Shown one piece after another: positions 1 to 8,170 of a stretch of DNA of 64,000 nt. A program made the translations under genes and the position numbers. Position 1 is the stretch's first letter; the number at the start of each line of letters is the position of its first letter. Origin of the DNA: Flagellimonas_A sp039592695 (lineage in GTDB: Bacteria; Bacteroidota; Bacteroidia; Flavobacteriales; Flavobacteriaceae); the NCBI RefSeq assembly GCF_039592695.1, contig NZ_JBBUTK010000001.1, forward strand, positions 1,364,001 through 1,428,000. Reading direction: 5' to 3'. Under the pieces are notes generated by a model. The model did no database searches. It saw nothing but the letters and a program-made list of their open reading frames with translations, and was not told where the DNA came from.

Positions 1-2
1 AA

Positions 3-752
3 ATTTTCTTTGCGGGCACCAAGAGAGCAAAGTCGTTTCCAGGAGTATTTTTCTCACTGTTGGGAGTATTACCAGTAATTACGATTCTTTCTGGATTTAA
101 GTTTGGATGGGATGCCCTACAAAAACAAGAGCAGATAGAAGCTTTAAAAAGTACGGTTCAAGAAAGTGAGCTTCAATTTTTGAGGTCTCAAATCAATCCA
201 CACTTTTTGTTCAACAATCTCAATAATTTATACTCATATGCCCTTGAAGGTTCGCCCAAAACTCCTGAGATAATTCTGGAAATCAGCGGATTGCTGCGGT
301 ATATGCTATATGAGTGCAAAGAAAAGTTTGTGCCTCTTCAAAAAGAAATTGAGCAATTGCATAATTTTATTAAGCTGAGCAAACTACAAATTGAAAATAG
401 AGGTACGGTTCTTTTTGACACATATGATATTGAAAATAGGTACAAGATTGCCCCGCTGATTTTGATAGTATTTATTGAAAACGCATTCAAACACAGCCAA
501 GCAGGTCAAAGTGAGAACATCAAGATTGACGTCATGCTGCACATGAAGAACAACACATTGCATTTTAACTGTAGCAATAATTACGAGGCTACTGAAAGTC
601 TTAGTAAAGTGAATGCTGGAATCGGACTGAAGAATGTACAAAAACGTTTACAGCTCCTTTATCCCAACAGGCATCATCTTGAAATCAAGGAACATAACAA
701 GAGGTATGAAGTCAAACTATCAGTGGAATTAAGTAAAATTAGTAGCTCGTGA
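3..752 (+). CDS. LytS/YehU-type sensor histidine kinase, 5' end outside window
   Basis: The frame is open from the window edge, so the true start and probably several membrane helices lie outside. The visible first residues before the helix beginning near position 100 are hydrophobic and look like the end of a last membrane segment followed by a short linker helix. The HisKA-type LytS motif with phosphoacceptor His (INPHFLFNN) follows, and the HATPase module is marked by FIENAFKHS and the glycine box GIGLKNVQKRL. Members of this family phosphorylate a LytTR-type response regulator; that partner overlaps this gene by four bases (GTGA at 749-752), which implies translational coupling. The signal sensed cannot be read from the sequence. 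Confidence 0.93.
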   Translation: MFFAGTKRAKSFPGVFFSLLGVLPVITILSGFKFGWDALQKQEQIEALKSTVQESELQFLRSQINPHFLFNNLNNLYSYALEGSPKTPEIILEISGLLRYMLYECKEKFVPLQKEIEQLHNFIKLSKLQIENRGTVLFDTYDIENRYKIAPLILIVFIENAFKHSQAGQSENIKIDVMLHMKNNTLHFNCSNNYEATESLSKVNAGIGLKNVQKRLQLLYPNRHHLEIKEHNKRYEVKLSVELSKISSS

Positions 753-1453
753 ACTGTATCATCGTTGAAGATCAACCTCCCGCGCAGCGCGTCCTCAAGA
801 AATATATTGAAGATGTAGGCTCTTTAGAACTAAAAGGGGTCTTTTCAGATGCGATACAGGCAATGGAATTTCTGGAAGCTGAACCGGTCGATTTACTTTT
901 TCTTGACGTTCACCTACCAAAAATTTCTGGGATTGATTTTTTGAAGACCATGGCCAACCCGCCCAGTATCATCCTGACCACGGCATTCTCAGAATATGCA
1001 CTTGAAAGCTATGAGTTCAACGTTGTCGACTATCTATTAAAACCTTTTTCATTTCAACGATTTGTAAAGGCCATATCAAAAGTATCTGAAAGAAAAAAAA
1101 TGGGGTTGCCAATCAAATATGAAACCGATTCGACATCGTTGAGAAAGGAAATCTATATCAAGTCGGGCTACGAGCATATCAAAATTCATGTTGACGACAT
1201 CCTGCACATTACAGCAGATTCCGACTATACCCAAATAGCGACCAAAAACAAAAAGCATTTATCGAGCGAGTCCTTGCGCTTTTGGTCAGAGATGCTACCA
1301 GGCAAACTGTTCTACCGCATCCACAAATCACATATCGTCAATATAGAGGCTATAGAAAAAATTGTGGGCAACCAAATATATCTTTTCGGAGGAATCAAGC
1401 TGCCTATCGGAAGGGCCTACAAAGAAAAATTTATGAAGTCTATCTTAAAATAA
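749..1453 (+). CDS. LytTR-family response regulator
   Basis: A 234-residue two-domain regulator. Residues 1-120 form a receiver domain with acidic residues near position 7, the phosphoacceptor Asp53 in the FLDVHLP motif and the conserved KPF lysine near 100. Residues 130-234 are a LytTR DNA-binding domain (IYIKSGYEHIKI, ITADSDYTQI, FYRIHKSHIVN). The start is a GTG overlapping the kinase stop codon, so kinase and regulator form a coupled two-component system. LytTR regulators bind pairs of short direct repeats upstream of few target genes. The closely following hydrolase (6-bp gap) is probably in the same transcript. Confidence 0.94.
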   Translation: MNCIIVEDQPPAQRVLKKYIEDVGSLELKGVFSDAIQAMEFLEAEPVDLLFLDVHLPKISGIDFLKTMANPPSIILTTAFSEYALESYEFNVVDYLLKPFSFQRFVKAISKVSERKKMGLPIKYETDSTSLRKEIYIKSGYEHIKIHVDDILHITADSDYTQIATKNKKHLSSESLRFWSEMLPGKLFYRIHKSHIVNIEAIEKIVGNQIYLFGGIKLPIGRAYKEKFMKSILK

Positions 1454-1459
1454 GATTCA

Positions 1460-2344
1460 ATGAAAAAATTACAGAAAGAAGACATCAAACAAGAGGTCTT
1501 TGATTTATATGATGACTATGCCCACAACAAGCTACAACGCCGAGAATTTGTTGAAAAGCTCTCTGCTTATGCAGTTGGTGGCATCACCGTGACATCATTG
1601 CTCAGTTTCATGATGCCTAATTACAAAAACACTTTTTTGGTGGCTAGTGACAATCCCAGATTAAATTCAGATTACATCACCTATAGTTCACCTAAGGGTG
1701 GTGGTGAAATCAAGGGATTGCTCTCAATGCCCAGAGCTATTGAGAGCAAACTGCCAGGTCTTGTTGTGGTACACGAAAATCGCGGACTTAACCCCTATAT
1801 TGAAGACACTGCCAGAAGGGCCGCTTTAGATGGCTTCATAACTCTAGCTCCAGATGCCCTAAGTCCTCTGGGCGGTTACCCAGGGAACGACGACGATGGT
1901 AGGGCCATGCAACGCAAACGTGATCGAAATGAAATGTTGCAAGATTTCATTGCAGCATTCGAATACTTAAAAGCACATGAAGGCTGTAGTGGCAAAATTG
2001 GAGTTGTTGGATTTTGTTTTGGAGGATGGATTTCAAATATGATGGCTGTAAAAGTACCTGATTTATCTGCAGCCGTACCCTTTTATGGTGGCCAACCTAC
2101 TGAGAATATCGACCAAATCAATGCACCTTTGATGTTACAGTTCGCTGGACTTGATGAACGTGTGAATGGCGGATGGCCCGCTTTTGAAGAAGCTTTGAAA
2201 AAACATGGAAAAGATTATATAGCCTATACTTATCCCGATGTCAACCATGGATTTCACAATACCAGCACACCGCGATATGATAAAGATGCAGCTGAATTGG
2301 CATGGAAGCGTACAATGGATTTTTTTAAAGAGAATCTAATCTAA
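1460..2344 (+). CDS. Exported dienelactone hydrolase family protein
   Basis: 294-residue alpha/beta hydrolase of the dienelactone hydrolase (YghX-like) group. The catalytic triad reads Cys176 in GFCFGG, Asp222 in GLDERV and His263 in VNHGFH, with the family glutamate at 106 in VVHENRG. The N-terminus has a RREF motif at 27-30 followed by a hydrophobic stretch near 36-51, consistent with a Tat-type export signal after a long n-region. The family hydrolyses ester or lactone bonds; the substrate here is unknown. The gene starts 6 bp after the response regulator, and its stop codon overlaps that of the convergent transporter gene. Confidence 0.88.
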   Translation: MKKLQKEDIKQEVFDLYDDYAHNKLQRREFVEKLSAYAVGGITVTSLLSFMMPNYKNTFLVASDNPRLNSDYITYSSPKGGGEIKGLLSMPRAIESKLPGLVVVHENRGLNPYIEDTARRAALDGFITLAPDALSPLGGYPGNDDDGRAMQRKRDRNEMLQDFIAAFEYLKAHEGCSGKIGVVGFCFGGWISNMMAVKVPDLSAAVPFYGGQPTENIDQINAPLMLQFAGLDERVNGGWPAFEEALKKHGKDYIAYTYPDVNHGFHNTSTPRYDKDAAELAWKRTMDFFKENLI

Positions 2345-3618
2345 AGATAGTTTATTAGTGCTTGCACCCCATTGTAAGATATAACCAAAGAAAACAATAG
2401 TGCGGCTATAAGCCCAACATTTACCCAGGTACCTGTTTTATGACCCAGCATCAATTTTTTGTTATTGATCAGCAGAATAATTCCGAGAATGACCAAGGGC
2501 AATACAAATACATTAAAGATTTGTGAAAGTATCTGCATCTCGACCGGGTTCGAACCAAAGATTGGCACAATTAAGGCAAATAGACAGGCAAAAGCAGTAA
2601 TCCGCTTAAACTGTTTTGAACTGGTATCCAACTCCCCAGATTGGTAATCAGCAATCAAAATGGGCACTATCAACAATATGGGAAAAATAGAGGAGAGCCC
2701 AGCACTAAGTGTTCCAAAAAAGAAAAGGGTCAAGGCAAATTTGCCGGCCACAGGCTCCAAGGTGTTAACCATATCCAACACTTGAGTCACAGGTTTACCA
2801 TCATAAAAGAGAGCCCCAGTTGCCACGGCCATGATAGTGGCGCTAATAATAAAGACCAAAATTGCAGCTACAATGGCATCCTTCTTTTGTTTGTTCAAAT
2901 CGCTGATTTTCCAACCCTTGCCCTTAACAAAAAGCGGGCGTGATAGAAAGGTAGCAGCCGCCATGGTTGTTCCCACAAAAGCAGCAACCAACATTTTGCC
3001 GCCTTGTACTTCAGGAATACTGGGTACAAGTCCTTTTAACACATCAGATGGTAGTGGATAAACCATAAAAAGGGAAATCAGAAAAGACAATCCCATTATG
3101 GTAACAAAAATGACTAGGATTTTTTCAAAAAAGGTGTATTTGCCAACCAGAAGCAGAGCATAAAAAATAACGGTCACCACTACGGCGATACCTATCACCG
3201 TTTCATATTTGTGCTGGGCAATCTGTGGAAAATAAATGGCGAACATCTCGTAAATGATATTGGCAGAAATACCCATAATGCCCATCAAGGAATTCCACTG
3301 ACCGAAAGCGATGCCTATTATAATAAGAATCGCCATGACCTTTCCCCATTTCAAGTGTTTCTTAAATGCGAATAAGGCTGTTTCCCCCGTTATCAATGTA
3401 TAGTTACCATAAACATATATGAGAATGCCTGAAAAGAGGCAACTCAATAACAGTACCCACAACAGCTGCATTCCGTAGGTGCTACCAGCAACAATCATTG
3501 AGGTGACACTTCCCGTGCCAATGGTATACCCGATAGCAAAAATACCTGGCCCAAAGGCCAAGACCAATGCCAGCAATTTCTTAAAAAACGATTCTTTTGA
3601 GGATTGCTGGTTTCTCAT
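2341..3618 (-). CDS. Divergent Nramp-fold membrane transporter
   Basis: 425-residue polytopic membrane protein with about eleven hydrophobic segments and an Nramp-like beginning (AFGPGIFAIGY). The metal-binding signatures of true Nramp proteins are not present. The TM1 DPGN motif is replaced by GTGS around residues 34-37, and the TM6 MPHN region is replaced by GTTMAAATFLSR at 216-227. It is the last gene of the alginate catabolic operon, one base after KDPG aldolase. A normal manganese/iron role therefore looks unlikely. Transport of another ion or of a small metabolite of the pathway is possible, but this is inference. The 3' end is convergent with, and overlaps by four bases, the hydrolase gene on the other strand. 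Confidence 0.8.
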   Translation of the reverse strand: MRNQQSSKESFFKKLLALVLAFGPGIFAIGYTIGTGSVTSMIVAGSTYGMQLLWVLLLSCLFSGILIYVYGNYTLITGETALFAFKKHLKWGKVMAILIIIGIAFGQWNSLMGIMGISANIIYEMFAIYFPQIAQHKYETVIGIAVVVTVIFYALLLVGKYTFFEKILVIFVTIMGLSFLISLFMVYPLPSDVLKGLVPSIPEVQGGKMLVAAFVGTTMAAATFLSRPLFVKGKGWKISDLNKQKKDAIVAAILVFIISATIMAVATGALFYDGKPVTQVLDMVNTLEPVAGKFALTLFFFGTLSAGLSSIFPILLIVPILIADYQSGELDTSSKQFKRITAFACLFALIVPIFGSNPVEMQILSQIFNVFVLPLVILGIILLINNKKLMLGHKTGTWVNVGLIAALLFSLVISYNGVQALINYL

Positions 3619-3619
3619 T

Positions 3620-4291
3620 TCATCGGTTTCTTACCTTAATGATGGTGCCCAATGTGTTTCTTACCAAATTTTCTAGTCCTTCAAAATCTTTACTGGCCAG
3701 AATCTCCTTGCTAATTAGCTTGGATCCCATGCCGACACATATCACCCCTGCATCAAACCACGCCTGAAGGTTTTCCTTTTCAGTACTTACGCCACCCGTA
3801 GGCATAATGCTCGTCCAAGGTTGTGGTCCTTTGATAGCCTTTACAAAACCAGGGCCATAGGTTGACCCAGGGAAAAGTTTGATGACTTCGCAACCCAATT
3901 CTTCGGCCCTATTGATTTCAGCCAATGAACCACACCCCGGAGACCAAAGGACTTTCCTGCGGTTACAGGCAATTGCAATATCTTCCCTTAAAGATGGGGT
4001 AACAATAAAATTTGCTCCCATTTGCATAAACAGAGAGGCCGCTGCCGCATCAGTAATAGAACCCACCCCCATTATCATTCCTGGTAATTTGGAAATGGCA
4101 TATTTGTTCAATTCAGAAAAAACCTCAAAAGCAAAATCACCTCGTGCGGTAAACTCCATCAAACGTGAGCCACCATCATAACAGGCCTTGAGGACTTTCT
4201 TACCCAGTTCAATATCAGGATGGTAAAAAAGGGACACCATACCCGTTTCTTTCATTGTATTTGCTACCTCAATTCTTGAAAATTGTGCCAT
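3620..4291 (-). CDS. eda: KDPG/KHG aldolase
   Basis: 223-residue class I aldolase that splits 2-keto-3-deoxy-6-phosphogluconate into pyruvate and glyceraldehyde 3-phosphate, the last step of alginate monomer breakdown. The Schiff-base Lys138 lies in EVIKLFPG, Glu46 in MEFTARG, and the phosphate loop is MPTGGVS. Length is normal for Eda. It follows the phosphofructokinase gene by 6 bp and precedes the Nramp-fold gene by one base, so it is firmly inside the catabolic operon. Confidence 0.95.
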   Translation of the reverse strand: MAQFSRIEVANTMKETGMVSLFYHPDIELGKKVLKACYDGGSRLMEFTARGDFAFEVFSELNKYAISKLPGMIMGVGSITDAAAASLFMQMGANFIVTPSLREDIAIACNRRKVLWSPGCGSLAEINRAEELGCEVIKLFPGSTYGPGFVKAIKGPQPWTSIMPTGGVSTEKENLQAWFDAGVICVGMGSKLISKEILASKDFEGLENLVRNTLGTIIKVRNR

Positions 4292-4297
4292 AGTACG

Positions 4298-5521
4298 TTA
4301 TGCTCTATTTAAGATTTTATTAAAATCGTATGCTTCGGGGTTCTTAAGGTATGCTTTTGAGCGTTCATAGTCAGCTTCGCCCAAATAATTCAAGTTCTGA
4401 AAACAGAGTCGTGCAAATTCTGAATCGATATTCACCAGCCGCGGGGCAATTTTGCCCTCCTTATCCTGTAAATCGGTCAAAAAAAGTGGTGTTACCTCGC
4501 CTCTCGAATTGGCCGTGACTATGCATCCACTAAGTCCTTCATCGAACAGTTTTTTTACCCCTAGCCCCAATAAAGTACACAGTGTCAAATCAAAACCGAT
4601 AGGTCTACAACAACGTAGCTCATAGCCCAACTCCACTGGTCTGCTCTTAATCTTAATACCCAGTTCCTTTAAACGGGCCTGGACAAGTACATTAAAAATG
4701 TGTGACTTGCTTACATTGCCCAATTCAGGATGACCGTGTTCATCATAGGTAAAGTTAATGCCACAATTCTTTAGTTCAGAATCTGGTAGAATATGAAAAA
4801 CTCCTTCACTTATTAGGGCAACTCCATAATGGATGTTCTCTATTTTTCTTTTGACCATTGAGGAAATCACCAAGCGGACCACCTTATCGAAGGTAATGTT
4901 GGTCTTATCAAACATCTCAGGAATGACCATCATCGGAAAATGGCAGCTGGTAGCAATACCAAAGGCCAAATGCCCCGCCGATCGCCCCATGGTTGACATG
5001 ACAAACCAGTTATTACTGGTTCGTGCATCCTCATAAGTGGTGTTTCCAATCCGAACGCCTTCATCTTTTGCCGAATGAAACCCAAAAGTAGGATTGCGAT
5101 CAGGCAAGGGAAGGTCATTGTCAATGGTCTTGGGCACATGAATATTTGAAATGGAAATGTTCTCCTTTGAAAGATAATCGGTTATTCTGTTAGCCGTGGA
5201 AGCGGTGTCATCACCCCCGATGCTTACGAGCAACTTGACGTTGTTGTCCTTAAACAAATCAGTATTCACCTTTTCATCACTGGGCTTGAACCGACTCATA
5301 ATAAGAGTTGAGCCACCTCGACTGAAAATACGGTCGGCATGGGGAAAATCGAATTCCTTAATTGAAGGGTTTTCAGAAAATATTCCCTTGAAACCTTCAT
5401 GAAGGCCTAGTACCCGATAGCCATCTTTCAAAAAAATCTTGGCAACCGTACTGATTACCGCATTGATACCAGGGGCGGGGCCACCACCACAAATGATCAA
5501 TATGGATTTTTCTGAAGTCAT
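4298..5521 (-). CDS. 6-phosphofructokinase with pyrophosphate-type signatures
   Basis: 407-residue phosphofructokinase. The nucleotide-site motif is GGDDT (residues 102-106) and the catalytic loop is PKTIDND (130-136). In the family, GGDD together with PKTIDND marks pyrophosphate-dependent enzymes, while ATP enzymes normally have GGDG and PGTIDND, so the phosphoryl donor is probably PPi and the reaction reversible. It lies 5 bp after kdgK and 6 bp before eda. In that place it may run backward, turning triose phosphate from KDPG cleavage into fructose 6-phosphate; this is inference. Confidence 0.88.
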   Translation of the reverse strand: MTSEKSILIICGGGPAPGINAVISTVAKIFLKDGYRVLGLHEGFKGIFSENPSIKEFDFPHADRIFSRGGSTLIMSRFKPSDEKVNTDLFKDNNVKLLVSIGGDDTASTANRITDYLSKENISISNIHVPKTIDNDLPLPDRNPTFGFHSAKDEGVRIGNTTYEDARTSNNWFVMSTMGRSAGHLAFGIATSCHFPMMVIPEMFDKTNITFDKVVRLVISSMVKRKIENIHYGVALISEGVFHILPDSELKNCGINFTYDEHGHPELGNVSKSHIFNVLVQARLKELGIKIKSRPVELGYELRCCRPIGFDLTLCTLLGLGVKKLFDEGLSGCIVTANSRGEVTPLFLTDLQDKEGKIAPRLVNIDSEFARLCFQNLNYLGEADYERSKAYLKNPEAYDFNKILNRA

Positions 5522-5526
5522 TCTAC

Positions 5527-6573
5527 TTATCTAGCTACCCTACCTGATGCATCACCACCCATTAATTTCTCCACTTCTGAAACCGTCGCCAAATTAGCAT
5601 CTCCTTTAATTGTATGTTTCAAACAAGATGCTGCGACTGCAAAGTTCAAGGCATTTTGGTCGTCCTTTGGATATTTTAACAATCCATAAATCAATCCACC
5701 CATAAAAGAATCTCCGCCACCTACGCGGTCAACAATATGGGTGATTTGATACTCTGGTGATTTATACATTATCTTGCCATCATACAAGACCCCAGCCCAA
5801 GTATTGTGGGATGCGGATAATGAACCTCTTAAAGTGGTGATTACTTTTTTAGCCCTTGGAAAACGTTTCATCATCTGCTTGCAGACAGATAGAAAAGCCT
5901 CGGCTTTTACATGTTCACCTTGAGTGGTAATGTCCAATCCTTCAGGTTTGATACCAAAATGTTTTTCGGCATCTTCCTCATTGCCCAAAACGATGTCGCA
6001 GTAAGAGGTCAGCTCCGACATAATCTCTTCCCTTTTCGCATCATTACAATATTTCCAGAGTTTTGCCCGGTAATTCAAATCGGTCGAAATGGTCACACCG
6101 AGTTCACTGGCAACTTTTACCGCTTCCAAACAGGCATCTGCAGCTCCTTGAGAGATTGCGGGTGTTATTCCCGTCCAATGGAACCATTCCACACCATCAA
6201 ATACCGATTTCCAATCGACCATTCCCGCCTGAATTTCGGCCATAGCGGAATGTGCTCGATCATAGACCACTTTGCTACCACGACTTACGGCACCTGTTTC
6301 CAGAAAATAAATACCAAGCCTATTGCCACCGTAAATTATCTTATCAGTACCGACTCCTCTTTTGCGCATCTCCATCAGAGCACAATGGCCAATATCGTTA
6401 TCGGGGAGCCTAGTGACAAAATCCACAGGTACACCATAGTTGGCCAATGAAACCGCTACGTTGGACTCACCTCCGCCATAAACGACATCAAAACTGTTTG
6501 CTTGTGAAAACCTTAAAAATCCTTCAGGAGCCAGTCGAAGCATTATCTCTCCAAAAGTGACTACTTTCTTCAT
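5527..6573 (-). CDS. kdgK: 2-keto-3-deoxygluconate kinase (first copy)
   Basis: 348-residue PfkB/ribokinase-family sugar kinase. N-terminal TFGEIMLRLAP and GGGESNVAVSLA motifs bind substrate, and the C-terminal GGGDSFMGG motif carries the catalytic Asp. The substrate loop TDLNYRAKLW matches KDG kinases. It phosphorylates KDG to KDPG, feeding the aldolase two genes downstream. Its neighbours (two SDR reductases upstream, PFK and Eda downstream) fit alginate-derived uronate breakdown. A second, more divergent copy lies at 22654-23667. Confidence 0.94.
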   Translation of the reverse strand: MKKVVTFGEIMLRLAPEGFLRFSQANSFDVVYGGGESNVAVSLANYGVPVDFVTRLPDNDIGHCALMEMRKRGVGTDKIIYGGNRLGIYFLETGAVSRGSKVVYDRAHSAMAEIQAGMVDWKSVFDGVEWFHWTGITPAISQGAADACLEAVKVASELGVTISTDLNYRAKLWKYCNDAKREEIMSELTSYCDIVLGNEEDAEKHFGIKPEGLDITTQGEHVKAEAFLSVCKQMMKRFPRAKKVITTLRGSLSASHNTWAGVLYDGKIMYKSPEYQITHIVDRVGGGDSFMGGLIYGLLKYPKDDQNALNFAVAASCLKHTIKGDANLATVSEVEKLMGGDASGRVAR

Positions 6574-6604
6574 TCTTCAATTGTTGTTTATTGTTGATTA
6601 GATT

Positions 6605-7360
6605 TTAGCTGAAAGCTAAACCGCCATTTATGTCAATATTGTTTCCATTTATGAAAGAGGCCTCATCTGAGGCCAGATATGAAACCAAATCAGCGACTTC
6701 TTCAGCATTGCCTTCCCTTCTCAGAGGAGTACCTGCCGCTACTTTTTCCCTGATTTCATCTTGAGTGAAATCATCGTGGAACTTTGTTCCTATCAAACCG
6801 GGGCAAACCGCGTTCACCCGAATGCCTTTTGGCCCCAATTCTTTGGCCATGGCCCGTGTAAAAGTCGTTACCGCTCCTTTGGACGAACTGTACAATGCGG
6901 AACCGCCTCCACCGCCATCCCTTGCCGCTTGAGACGAGATATTGATGATAGATGCACCCTTTTGCATCAAAGGTTCAAATGCCTGGGAAACAAACACAAT
7001 AGACTTAAAGTTTACCCCCATGACAAGTTCATAAAAAGCTTCATCAAATTCTTCCAACGTTTTACGGGCGAAAAGTCCACCTGCATTGTTCACAAGAATA
7101 TCTATTTTAGCGCCAACCACCTCTACAACTTTTGCCTTTAAGGCTGCAATATCATTTAGGTTGGAAACATCTGCCTTGACTGCGATAGCTTCCTGTCCCA
7201 AAGATTTTATTTCTTCTACGGTTTCTTTAGCTGCTGATTCCGAATTAAAATAGTTTACAACCACCTTGGCACCTTCCTTGGCAAGTTTTATCGATATGGC
7301 ACGGCCGATATCCCTTGAGCCTCCGGTTACCACTGCTATTTTTCCATTTAGATTACCCAT
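6605..7360 (-). CDS. SDR-family oxidoreductase, candidate uronate reductase
   Basis: 251-residue classical short-chain dehydrogenase. The NAD(P) motif is TGGSRDIG (a variant TGxxxxIG), then NNAG, the catalytic Ser in INISS, and YSSSK with the catalytic Tyr and Lys. In alginate degraders, SDR enzymes reduce 4-deoxy-5-erythro-hexoseulose uronate (DEH) to KDG with NAD(P)H. This gene and the next SDR are tandem, 15 bp apart, directly before kdgK, so at least one of them should have this role. Which one, and the cofactor choice, cannot be settled from the sequence. Confidence 0.87.
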   Translation of the reverse strand: MGNLNGKIAVVTGGSRDIGRAISIKLAKEGAKVVVNYFNSESAAKETVEEIKSLGQEAIAVKADVSNLNDIAALKAKVVEVVGAKIDILVNNAGGLFARKTLEEFDEAFYELVMGVNFKSIVFVSQAFEPLMQKGASIINISSQAARDGGGGGSALYSSSKGAVTTFTRAMAKELGPKGIRVNAVCPGLIGTKFHDDFTQDEIREKVAAGTPLRREGNAEEVADLVSYLASDEASFINGNNIDINGGLAFS

Positions 7361-7375
7361 TTTTCTGGATGTTTT

Positions 7376-8140
7376 TTAGATTCCCAAACCTTGTCCGCCG
7401 CCTACTTGAATAGTTTCTGCCGTCAAAAAGGCAGCATTATCGCTGACCAAGAAAGAGATAACAGATGCCACATCCTCGGGCTGACCGAGCCTACCCAAAA
7501 GAATGTTGTTTTTCCAAGATTGAAAAACCTCTGGTTTAGTGGATTTAATTTGCGCATGAAAAGGAGTGTCAATAGTGCCTGGTGATACAGCATTTACCCG
7601 TACTCCATATTCTGCCAAATCTTTTGCCAAAGCACGTGTTATAGCATGAACAGCCGCTTTTGATGTGCCATAAATTCCCGCTCCGGGTCCGCCAGCATTC
7701 CAACCAGCTATAGAGGTATAATTGATTATCGACGGATTATCTCCCTTCTTTAAGTATGGAATAGCAGCTCTGGAACAGAAAAAAGTGGAATCTAAATTCA
7801 GCGCCATGACCTTACGGTAAAAATCGGTGGTCATTTCTTCAAATCGTGATCGACCTCCAAGCCCACCAGCATTGTTGATCAATGCATCAATTTTTCCATA
7901 CTTATCTCCGATAGCCTTTATATTGGCATTGACCGCTTCTTCGTTCGTTACGTCGAATCCATAATATTCGGCCTTTATACCTTCTGCTTCGAGTTCTTTG
8001 ACCCTGCCAGCTCCTGCATCATCCTCTATTCCATTCAAGACGACCGTGTAGCCATCCTTACCTAGTCTTTTGGCCACTTGAAATCCTATACCGCCGGTTG
8101 CTCCGGTTATTACTGCTATTTTTTCTTTAGAATCACTCAT
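7376..8140 (-). CDS. SDR-family oxidoreductase, candidate DEH reductase
   Basis: 254-residue short-chain dehydrogenase with TGATGGIG, NNAGG, the catalytic Ser in INYTS and YGTSK. It differs enough from its downstream neighbour to be an old paralogue rather than a recent copy. Two SDR genes in a row in an alginate operon suggest different roles, for example DEH reduction versus a second uronate or deoxy-sugar step, or NADH versus NADPH use. The gene is 30 bp after the MFS transporter and transcribed with it. Confidence 0.87.
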   Translation of the reverse strand: MSDSKEKIAVITGATGGIGFQVAKRLGKDGYTVVLNGIEDDAGAGRVKELEAEGIKAEYYGFDVTNEEAVNANIKAIGDKYGKIDALINNAGGLGGRSRFEEMTTDFYRKVMALNLDSTFFCSRAAIPYLKKGDNPSIINYTSIAGWNAGGPGAGIYGTSKAAVHAITRALAKDLAEYGVRVNAVSPGTIDTPFHAQIKSTKPEVFQSWKNNILLGRLGQPEDVASVISFLVSDNAAFLTAETIQVGGGQGLGI

Positions 8141-8170
8141 TTTATTATTTGGATTGAATTTTTAATCTAT

